From: Mesostigma viride
Lineage: Eukaryota > Streptophyta > Mesostigmatophyceae > Mesostigmatales > Mesostigmataceae
Reading direction: 5' to 3'
Assembly (NCBI GenBank): GCA_009746045.1
Contig: RPFO01000667.1
Coordinates: forward strand, 5,187,719-5,251,718
DNA: 64,000 bases
A program made the position numbers and the translations under genes. Below, piece by piece: positions 51,001 through 59,250 of the stretch. Numbering within the stretch: position 1 is the first letter of the stretch; each line of letters opens with the position of its first letter. Under the pieces are notes generated by a model. That model was not told where the DNA came from. It worked only from the letters and a program-made list of their open reading frames with translations, and ran no database searches.

Positions 51001-51702
51001 GTTACATTCGGTACTGCCTATCACTCCTCCTCCTCTCATCTAGTAGAGCGTCTTAATAGGGTAGTGGAAGAAGCGCTGAGGCACTATGTCAATGGCTCGG
51101 GGAGTGATTGGGAGGATTATCTATGCCTGGTAGAGTTCTCCCTTAACAATTGCCCCCAGGCTGCGCATGGCTATACGCCTTTCTTCCTAGATACTGGTAG
51201 ACAGCCTCTTACTCCTACCTCTCTCTTAGCTAGTCCTTTACGGGACAGGGACGATGTGTCCCGGGATACTGTAGAAGGTGTACAGGCCTTGCTAGATAAA
51301 ATGAAAAATGCACATGATCACGCGATTTCAGGGTACCAAAAGGCTCAGGCTAAGTACCTTGCTAGGTTGCGTGCCTCCCTAGATAGAAGAGCGCCTGAAA
51401 TAGATATAGGGGATTTAGTCTTAGTAGAAGGCCCCCGTGTTGGCCGTTTTGCTCACAAGTTCGAAGCAGAACTTAAAGTGAAACTTAGGCCCGCCTTCTT
51501 AGGACCCTTCCGTGTGTTGTCTAGAGTAGGTAATTTCTTATATAAAATAGATATCCCTACCTCTTGGCAGACACATTCTAACACCTTCCATAGAAGCCAG
51601 CTGAAGCTTTATCACCAAAGCACGTTCGCTGGTAGAGAACTAGCTCCTGCCCCTTTAGAGCATAACCCTGATACTGGTGAGGTAGAAGGCGAGGTACACT
51701 AG
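48091..51702 (+). CDS. Ty3 pol: reverse transcriptase, RNase H, integrase
   Basis: A long intact frame of 1203 codons; the first few come from the inserted element next door. Order: ADVSLGLDWH (end of the protease domain, residues about 18-27), RT with RLVTDYRKLND (about 227) and the catalytic YLDD (about 351), RNase H from FVVATDASKVAIGG (about 493) to TDHRPLTHLL, an HHCC zinc region (HDLAAHQ..., CQSCQEMK, about 819-863), and integrase DDE core with MDFVGPF (about 888), ISDKDKLFTS (about 947) and the Glu in VERLNR (about 984). The tail has NTFHRSQLKLY. Between the RT thumb side and YLDD an extra stretch of about 30 residues is present. A CACTA element interrupts the C-terminus at 51697; the stop TAG at 51700-51702 lies in the transposon end. 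Confidence 0.95.
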   Translation: MRPFPGHWDTIGPITTADVSLGLDWHQDNKITINYDTMVIWFPDSSYWVPERHYRLENLSLVDITPPTPVDPPVRPIPEVLMSNDELRSELKEYGYLLCMFLQLEVQEIPITNNSVEIDVNTVDTIGVGFTENDIVRYMAVIDSSKVFEEKTPSYPPPRSVLHRVVIKDGAVPTHSPMYRMGPTELKELKQILVSLLEAGLIEPSNSPYSAGVLLVPKPNGKFRLVTDYRKLNDITVKSKYPLPRIDDIFNKVKGSTCFTVLDCADGFWQLRIAPEDCHKTAFATPFGHYQFRVAAMGLCNSPASFQMLMNEVLRPVMGNSHLPQVSSDLKDPSFSSVSLSEHDRSCAQAYLDDILIYSPDFETHLRDLKKVLEIMAENSLWARRAKVRSGRSVPFLGHVLSDAGVATDPDKTKSIQEWPTPTDVKGVRSFLGIASYYRRFIPRFATIAAPINHLLKKDIPFVWSSECQSAFQCLKSLLLSPPVLILPDTTTKPFVVATDASKVAIGGVLLQDQGQGLQPIEYISRTMLPAERNYPVHQQELLAVVYCCHAWQHFLKGAQFDVCLNEPCEIDPYRVVIQTDHRPLTHLLSQPNLTPRQARWMEFLAQFSPFKLQYVKGVDNIVPDALSRRADYSFFEDLDVLNTTLVPTIMGVTPYGELPDDESYAYLFHTVVRMPDLLSHVGLSLPCEVLPVASVGGEGKNKISIPLSHIATSSSGKSYYDNIVPLGPPLLFGKAVGDLFKPVLDTSVAMPTSDLERLISRFTATEPEALAAIAAHPQQLGKHPCKFVGGFLYVQIADSPPQWRLYVPPICRSSLLFELHDLAAHQGGKRVRDLVARSYYWPSLLKDVDEYVRTCQSCQEMKPNNVGQIAEPRTLPDPIMPWDSIMMDFVGPFRKNDRGNAQILVFVDRFTRMCHLVPCPLELTARDCARLYLNNVYRYHGLSRQFISDKDKLFTSDFWQQFFAAIGTKVTFGTAYHSSSSHLVERLNRVVEEALRHYVNGSGSDWEDYLCLVEFSLNNCPQAAHGYTPFFLDTGRQPLTPTSLLASPLRDRDDVSRDTVEGVQALLDKMKNAHDHAISGYQKAQAKYLARLRASLDRRAPEIDIGDLVLVEGPRVGRFAHKFEAELKVKLRPAFLGPFRVLSRVGNFLYKIDIPTSWQTHSNTFHRSQLKLYHQSTFAGRELAPAPLEHNPDTGEVEGEVH

Positions 51703-51710
51703 GAAGTCGG

Positions 51711-52105
51711 GTTCTGAGATTTTTCTCAGGATCCTGAGATTTCCTGAGATTTTTCTCAGGATTCCTGAGATTTTCTCAGGATTTCCTGAGATTTCCTGAT
51801 TTTTTCTTGGGATTTCAGGAGAAATCCTGAGAAACCCTGAGACTTTTCTCAGGATTCCTGATTTATATCAGGACTTCCTCTTGAGAATCTTGAGAAGTGC
51901 CTGAGATGCGTCTCGCGAAACACTGAGAAACACTGAGATTCGTAAAAAAATCCTGAGAAATCCTGAGATCCTGAGAAAACCCGCTGAAATTCAGAAAAAA
52001 TCAGGAAAATCAGGACACTTAACAGCACAAAAAATCAGGAAAATCAGGACACTTAGCATGGCACAAAAAATCAGGAAAATCAGGACACTGAGCATGACAC
52101 TTGAG
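51711..52105. repeat. Left subterminal repeats of the CACTA element
   Basis: More than ten copies of CCTGAGATTT and its complement (TTCTCAGGAT), followed by three copies of AAAAAATCAGGAAAATCAGG with ACACTTA between them. In En/Spm such clusters are bound by the TNPA-like protein and are needed for transposition. Confidence 0.85.
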
Positions 52106-52262
52106 AACTCTCAAGTGCATGAAGACAGGACACTTATGCAATATATGTGGATGCAGAAATGATGCAGTTGACACACATGTTCATTGGAAATAAATAAATA
52201 TAAGTGTGACAAGCACACAACAAGTTACATCAATCCATCATTACATTATATTAGGAATATAA

Positions 52263-55200
52263 TCAATCCCACTCCTCATCAGTGTATGCAGCACTGTCAG
52301 AGTCCGCATAATTTACTACCACACGTTGCCTCTCACTTCTCCTTTGTGTGGGAATGCATGCCTCACCGTCGCTGCTCAGCGACAAATCACTAGCAATGTC
52401 ATCAGGGCTTGATGCGCTGCCACTAGCCGCTGCCATGGACTTGCCAGCAATGCTCTTGCCACGCGAGCGGTTTGGTGCAGCGGCTGTGTGTGTTTCTACC
52501 AATGTGTCCGCAGTGCGCTTGCCACGCGAGCGGCTTGGTGCAGTGGTTGCTTGTGGTTCTACCAATGTGCCAACAGTGCGCTTGCCACGTGAGCGCCTTG
52601 GTGCAGTGGTTGCTTGTGGCTCTACCAATGTGCCAACAGTGCGCTTGCCACGTGAGCGATTAGGTGCAGTGGTTGCTTGTGGCTCCGCAGCCATGCGTGC
52701 AGTGGTTGCTTGTGGATCTATGGGTGCAGTGCGATTACCTTGTGAACGACCTCGTGTTGTCATGTCTCTTCGCTTAACACACAGTGTCACCTTGCGCTGC
52801 AGGTTCATATCAGCATACACGTCTGTGGTTCTCAGCTGAGCACCTGCAGCACGGGATAATACATGCTGGGCTGCACTACACGTTTCCTTCACCATTTGCC
52901 ACGGCAATTTACAGTGCACGATGGCTATCTCAGGTGCATACTCTGGATCAACTACAAAACCAACTGAACATACACTCCCGGGAAGGACTAAAGCATCCTG
53001 CTTGGGCGCTCGCTCCCCTAAAGGTATAAGCGTCAATCCCTCTAAAGGGAGCTCTTTCACAGAACCGACATCAAACAGAGCGACCTTTAAAAGAACTTGC
53101 CTACTCCATCCTTCCGTCGGGGCACGGAGGAAACTATGCAGAATGTGTGTGATGCGGCCATACCTAACCCCCTCTTTACCATAAACCATTACTCCTGAGT
53201 TGCGATGGCGAACAGTTTGTCGAAGGTCGGCGACTGCAGTTCGGTAATTGCTGCCATTGATGTGGATTGAGTCATGCTCGTCACAAGCAGGCTCCATGCC
53301 ACACACCGCCGCCGTAATCATCGTGGGGAGGCGTGGCTCCTGGTTTTGCGTGATCCATTGCTTAACCAGCCAGGTTGCCAACGTGAACGAGCCGACGCCT
53401 GCAAGTGACAAATAGGCAAGTACATCACATTGCAAAATCAATTAAACATACAATTAACATAGTTGTCCCACTTCATAAAATTATCAACATAGTGAAAAAA
53501 AGCATCTTCATCATTGCATGCACAACCAGATATTGCGTGTAGACAAGGACATAAGAATGTCACTGTGAAATCTAGAAAATCAACCACATTAAGCACGAGT
53601 AAGCAAATCAGAAGAATGCAGGAAAAATGATAATCCTATGTACATGCGTTGCAAGATTACACCCTCCTTTCGGCTGAACTGAATTAAAATTACCAATGCG
53701 AGGGTGTACAAATGTAGCATCGGTTTCTACAAGAAACTCACCAGAATTCAATTCCATATCCGGGCTCGTATGTTGCATGCTGAAGTGCGAATTCCAGCAG
53801 CAGTTGTAAGGCCTCAAGCTGCTCGACCTCAGAGAGAGTATATGCTTGTTGACGAAAGCGCTTGCTCGGCAGAATACACTTGGACGGATCAGTTTCCAGA
53901 ATGTCCCACACAGACGGGAAGCCTTGACCCTGAAAAAAAAAACACATGAACCAAATAGAAAAAAAAGAACGTAAGTACATGTTTTGCATACACTTAACCT
54001 GCTAGAAACACTCGCTGAAACATGGGAAATGTGCATGCAGCCAAGCAAACACGAAGTTTGTTTAAAAAACTTACCCACACAGTCTGGCGCGTGAAGTAGC
54101 TCAGGATGTTCAATGCCTCGAAGTCCATGAAGAAGTTCCCATGGAGCATTCCACGTTCTTGTTTGACAATGGCCCAGAAGTAATCACCGCCATTGGCGCT
54201 CACCCCATGTCATGCTCCTGCCATCAGGCAGGCCAGCATACCGGATCTGTTCCGCCAAGTGAGATGCAGCATGGACTGATCTTGACATTTCTGACGCTGG
54301 CATAACACACTCTAATGCTACCACCGCACGCACCATCATTTCGCCCACTTCGACTAACTGCGATTGAGTGAGCACCTTGCTGAAAATACAGCATTAAAGG
54401 CCACAGACAGCTGGACAAATGCCGCGCGGGCATCCGGATGCAAACGATTGCGCAACACGACCGGCAACAACAAGCACAAGTACTTGTTCTTGTCACTTGT
54501 TTTCATCGTCTCATCGCTTTTCCCGTCAGCGGCTAGTCCGTGGTACCGCCCAGGCACATAGTCTGGGAGGCGGTCGAACGCCTTTTCCACCTCTGCATTC
54601 AACAGAAACATGGTATGATACACAGATGTAAACGATCACATTGACAATTTGATTAGAAAATTATGTCAGAGGCGAATTCTCAGAGTGGCCAAACACTGTC
54701 AGCCCAAATGCTCCGGCAAATCCTGACACTAACCCCATAAATAGTTATTGAAAAAATGAAAGGAAGTCTTACAAGCAACATGTTTACCCTAACAAGGGCA
54801 CTTGGTTTGATGTGGTACACAGAAACCTCTAATGACAGTGGACTACGTCATGGGATCTATGGACCAACACAGCAATTAAGCAATCTTGGCAGATGACAAC
54901 ATGAAACACTTATATAAAATACCAACAAACAACATCCAAACCAATTCCAATAAAAAAGCATATACACATCCATGCACAGACATACCACGGGTGGCCGCTT
55001 TCTCCTCCGACGTGAGTTGACAGGGTGGATGTCGAGAGTTTTTTTTAATGCTTATTGTCCGGACACCGTTCTTCGCCACTTTCTCCACCTCTTCCGTGGT
55101 AACCCAGAGCTCCTGATTAAGGCCCAGTTGTTGCAGCCTTGCTCGAACAGCAGCGGTATGAGCTTTCCCTGCACATAATAAAAAAGGCCACAAAGGACAA

Positions 55201-56902
55201 CACAATATCAACGAAACGCACAATCAATAATCAATCAACAAGTATGTAACAAAAATTTGTCCCTTGCATATGACAAAGTTTACAAACTGCACACTAGAAA
55301 AAAAAAGAACACTGTCGCGTGCTACTTACCGCTGGTGCAGTTGAGTATCCGGAGCAGGCAGTTCGGGCCAAGGTGAAATTCATCCACCAGATGTCGAATT
55401 AACAGCTTGGTCCAGTACGGCAGCTTGCCGAATATTTCAGGTTGCACCCCCAACTCTTCCCGACAATATTTCAGGTACCCATCATAATCCATTTCTGGAG
55501 GGGCAGCTCCAGTCCCGGATGGTCGCGCAGGGTCACCTTCCTTCAAAAGCGTAGAGTGCCCTAAGTACACAAGCTTCCCATTGGAAAAAAAAGTTGCTTC
55601 CCATTCTGGCCCATGTAACATGCAGCCGCAGTATCCAGCATCTGGGATGTTTAGTGACTTTGCAAAAGCTGGGTAGTCGTGGATTACCCACAGTAGGAGC
55701 GCCTGCAGGCGCACAGGTTGTAACTGGCCGCCCTGGTCATCCACGATGTCGCATACATAAAAACCATTCCACATCGCCACAAGCTCATCAACCGCCAACT
55801 CCCAGTACACCTGCATTCTTTTTGGAGCCTTGCCCTTGGCGGCACTTATCAGCAGAACCATAGGTGAGAAGTTCTTGTTGACAAATACCCACTCAGGTAA
55901 ATTGTAGCAAGCCATAAAAGCTGGCCAGCAAGAATAGTTTCCCATAAAGCTACGCGGACACACTCCGTCAACCGCCATCCCGAATATAAGATTACGCAGC
56001 TCAGTACGAAACTGCGGGTAAAGATTTTTTACATGTTGTACAGCCGGACAGTCTGCAAAAAGAAACAGGCAAGGAAAGAACAAACCACAAGAATGCATTG
56101 AAGCAACGGTAAGAAATACAGATACATCACTTAACACGACACTGACCTTGCCAGGCAAGATTCAATAGCAAGATTCAGGGTTACTAACGTTCTAGCTCTA
56201 CATACCAAAGTAACGCGGCGTTGTGTAACTCTATCGGCAAGCAAAGATAAAAAAAAACAAGCAATGGCCAGATGTAGAGGCTATGGATTACGAACCTTTG
56301 ACTCCGTCGACAGTCCGCGTCGGCGAATCTGCATCCTTGTTTTCTTTCTCTCCTGCATACCTCAGTGCCATTGACATCTTCTCCATTCTGAACCAGCCCC
56401 GAACCCTGTCCAGCAAAGAAAAAACTCTGACTTGCCGATAGGGCTTCCTCGTATTAATCACCATGCCGTCTGTGTCTGTGTATATCTCATAACGAGGTTC
56501 GGCGCACTTTGGGCACTGCTGGAGATCCTTATCTTTGTAAACATAATCGTCACACTTGCAAGCATCGTATACTTTATACGTCAAGCCCAAGTCTCGCAAC
56601 AGGCGTCTAGCCGCCTCAACAGAAGCCGGCAAGACATTGCCAGGTGGTAGGAGAGAACTAAAAAGGGCCAGCTGTGCGTCTGCGAACTTCCGAGTACAAC
56701 CTCCTTGGCCCCATTGCGTTAGCAATTGTAGGGCCGCCACAACAGCTGGAACGTTAGATCCTGGGTATAAAGGCGTCTCCAAATGTACTCTGTTTGCAGC
56801 AGCATCGAAATTCCTGGCGAATTCCATAGCTGCCTCAGGCCCAGTTCGGTACTCATCCGCCCATCCCTCCATGAGGAAGTCGTCAAGGCCTTGTTCCTCC
56901 AT
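52263..56902 (-). pseudogene. Tnp2-type CACTA transposase, about 7 exons, frame-shifted
   Basis: The transposase of the CACTA element. Start ATG at 56902 (MEEQGLDDFLMEGWADEYRT). Exons on the minus strand: 56902-56296, 56052-55330, 55168-54986, 54592-about 54200, about 54200-54075, about 53932-53742, about 53410-52263. The first four junctions keep phase. Transposase_21 blocks: ARRLLRDLGLTYKVYDACKC, QQCPKCAEPRY, FGMAVDGVCPRSFMGNYSCW, MACYNLPEWVFVNKNF, ALLLWVIHDYPAFAKSLNIP. The later part resembles the DUF4218-like region (LSVAFNAVFS; VEVGEMMVRAVVALE). The last exon holds YGRITHILHSFL and a run of RSRGKRTVGTLVEPQATT repeats (52498-52695, 63-bp units). Single-base shifts near 54393 (T-run) and 54204 (G-run) break the frame; these could also be sequencing errors. 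Confidence 0.8.
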
Positions 56903-56930
56903 GGTTGAAAATCGCTAAACAACCAATGGT

Positions 56931-56992
56931 GGCGGCAGCAACGGGGAGGGCCCGCGGCAAGGCGGCCGCGGGCCCTCCCCGTTGCTGCCGCC
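56931..56992. repeat. Perfect 27-bp inverted repeat at the 5' junction of the inserted half-LINE
   Basis: GGCGGCAGCAACGGGGAGGG plus CCCGCGG (56931-56957) is followed after 8 bases by its exact reverse complement (56966-56992). The left arm starts with the target-site sequence, so the right arm is an inverted copy of the target plus the first bases after it. Confidence 0.95.
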
Positions 56993-57984
56993 ATGGCTAC
57001 CAGCTACCTCTCGACAGAATCGCCGCCAAGCTCCGCACCCCAGCCCAGCCTGCGCGGCCGACAGCCACATCGGCTTCCTCCCTCTGCAAGGATGACATCC
57101 GAGCAGTGCTGGAGGAGCACGTGACCTGGCCGTTGGCCGAGAAGCTGACCTCGCTGAACACGACGCTCAACACGGTGGAGGCCCGGGTCTCCAATGTGGA
57201 AACCAAGGTCGTCCACAAGCTCCAGCCCCAGTTCACGACGCTGCACACCGCGGCACAGGCATCGGAAACGCACGCTGCACTTGTCTCTCGCCTTAACCAG
57301 GTGGAGGGCAAGTGCGGCGTGCTCATGAAGAAGCTTGAAGCCATCACCGCCCACACCGAGGCCCTGGCCTCACAGGTCCCCAAGATAGCGGAGCAGACGG
57401 CCACCATCGCATCCCAGCCACCCCGGCTGGAAGCTGGTGACCTCCCGCCCCTCTCCTATGCGGACCTGCTGCGGACAGCGACCGCATCCACCACCGACGC
57501 CATCGCTACGAAGCTCCAGGAGCTTGAAGACCTTCGCCAGGCTCAACAACGGGAGGCCACCGACCGCGCCCGCCGCGACTGCCGGGTGGTGCTGCGTCGC
57601 TTCCCCCAGAAGCCAGGTGAGACGTCAACCTCCCTTGCCGACGAGCTTAAGGACCAGCTCCTTACCCTCATGGGCCTGGTAGGTGAGGTAGAACTGCGTG
57701 GGTGCCACCGCCTTCCCCACTCACGGGACAAGGCGGCTCCCCCACCAGTCCTTCTCACCTTCCCCTCCCGTGAGGACAAGCAGCGGTTCCTCTCTCGTCG
57801 CAAGCGGTTGCACGACCTCACCTGGACGCTGGACGACGACCTGACCCCCGCTCAGCAGCAGCAGCGACGTGACCTGTGGCCTGAATACCTCCGCCACAAG
57901 CAGGACCCCCAGAAGCCCAAGGTGTACTGGCGGGGCGGGGACCTGATGATCAACCACAAGATGTGGACGCCCCCAGCGGGCTAG
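56947..57984 (+). CDS. LINE ORF1 protein (coiled coil plus RRM-like core), open frame
   Basis: An RNA-binding ORF1p-type protein, the best preserved of the family in the window. The frame is open from 56905 in the flank; no native start remains because the element is 5'-truncated. From the flank boundary about 345 codons remain. First a long coiled coil (LAEKLTSLNTTLNTVEARVS, LVSRLNQVEGKCGVLMKKLE, ALASQVPKIAEQTATIASQP). Then an RRM-like core: CRVVLRRFPQK, GCHRLPHSRDKAAPPPVLLT, KQRFLSRRKRL, TWTLDDDLTPAQQQQRRDLW. The end is PKVYWRGGDLMINHKMWTP. This is the plan of L1-type ORF1p. No stop or shift was seen. Confidence 0.85.
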   Translation, partial: RARGKAAAGPPRCCRHGYQLPLDRIAAKLRTPAQPARPTATSASSLCKDDIRAVLEEHVTWPLAEKLTSLNTTLNTVEARVSNVETKVVHKLQPQFTTLHTAAQASETHAALVSRLNQVEGKCGVLMKKLEAITAHTEALASQVPKIAEQTATIASQPPRLEAGDLPPLSYADLLRTATASTTDAIATKLQELEDLRQAQQREATDRARRDCRVVLRRFPQKPGETSTSLADELKDQLLTLMGLVGEVELRGCHRLPHSRDKAAPPPVLLTFPSREDKQRFLSRRKRLHDLTWTLDDDLTPAQQQQRRDLWPEYLRHKQDPQKPKVYWRGGDLMINHKMWTPPAG

Positions 57985-58420
57985 ACTAGAATAGCCCTAG
58001 CTTGACTTCATTGGTAGTCACTGTTGCCATGGCAGCCATGCTTAGAATGTTTGCATGCCTAGCTGTGCCACCATACGTAGTCACGTGCACCGCTCACGCA
58101 CGGTACACAACCAGCCACAGCCTTAGCTTAGTCTTTGTACAGCCATGCTACGTCATGGCCTCGATCAGATTACTTGCCCACGCTCCTTGCTATGATATGC
58201 TCACATGGGTCTTATTGCACCCACAGTTTGCCGGATCGTTAGCATGTCTTTTTTTTTTTTTAGCTAGCGCGCCCGAATGCAGCTGTGGCATGCCTTTGGC
58301 ATGAAGGAGATTGGGGGTCTCTGCCCTTTCTCCTGTTGTGCACACACAGGGATTAAAAGCACTTCGGTGCTCCGTGACTCCCCAACGGGAGCACGAGTTT
58401 AATTAATTAATTAATTACCA
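56947..58420 (+). mobile_element. ORF1-only (half-LINE) retrotransposon inside the CACTA element
   Basis: Flanked by TGGCGGCAGCAACGGGG (56930-56946) and TGGCGGCAGCAACGAGG (58421-58437), a 17-bp target duplication with one difference. Contents: ORF1 to 57984, a 415-bp 3' untranslated region, the hairpin tip GTGACTCCCCAACGGGAGCAC and a TTAA tail ending at 58417. The last 200 bp match 23055-23260 in inverted orientation. Compared with the copy at 25565-27040 it lacks the N-terminal CxxxxC-like part of ORF1, so it is 5'-truncated. It lies just upstream of the transposase start codon. Confidence 0.9.
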
Positions 58421-58685
58421 TGGCGGCAGCAACGAGGTGTTTTTGTGGCCCCCGGCTGCGTCCTTGCATGCCTAAAACGCAAAGGAACGAAGGGGCACCG
58501 ACCGCGTCTGACTGTCGAGCTAGCCAACGGACCGCGTGGGCCATTCCCGCGGCTAGCTATGCGTCAGTTATGTTAACAGTCAAATTTGCCGGGTAATCTA
58601 TGTAACCGCAGCTTCTTGATGCGGATTCAATCCTACTCGAACATGATGTTAACTTTGCACCGTTAAGCATGGCAGTGAGAGGCCC

Positions 58686-58994
58686 GAATCCGATACTTTG
58701 CGCCTTATTAGCCCCTTAGCCTGTCAACGTCACACCAGTGTGTGACCACCTTCATTCAGGATTCGGTGATACTTATTTCTTATTTCACCTCTCTGGTTTC
58801 TAATTGGATACTAAATATACCGATTTCCCCGAATCCGATACTTTGCGCCTTATTAGCCCCTCAGCCTGTCAACGTCACACCAGTGTGTGACCACCTTCAT
58901 TCAGGATTCGGTGATACTTATTTCTTATTTCACCTCTCTGGTTTCTAATTGGATACTAAATATACCGATTTCCCCGAATCCGATACTTTGCGCC
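58686..58994 (+). repeat. 145-bp tandem repeat, 2.1 copies, upstream of the CACTA accessory gene
   Basis: Copies start at 58686, 58831 and 58976 (GAATCCGATACTTTGCGCC). The first two differ at about one position (CCCCTTAGCC against CCCCTCAGCC). The third is cut after 19 bases at an ATG (58995). It lies between the divergent genes of the CACTA element, where the promoters should be. Confidence 0.95.
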
Positions 58995-59250
58995 ATGGCG
59001 TTCAGATCAGCAGGATTCGCTCCTAAAGTAAGATCCTGTCGACTTCCGCCGGGAGAGATGATTGACGGTAGATGGGCCAAGATCGGACGGAGTTCCTTTT
59101 TGCCGCGCAAAATTGACACCCGCAATCCGCACAGTGCCGTTGTGCGGATTCAAAACTTGCGCCTTGTCATTAAGAAATGACAACGGCGCCAAGGATGGAG
59201 CACGCAAACGCGTTAATGTCGGCTGGGGGTGGTCTGGTTAGTGGGGAAGA

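Noticed and set aside
52348..52839. Plus-strand frame with RLPRERLGAVVACGSTNVPT repeats
   Set aside because: It is antisense to the 63-bp repeats in the last transposase exon; the minus-strand frame continues into a conserved domain.
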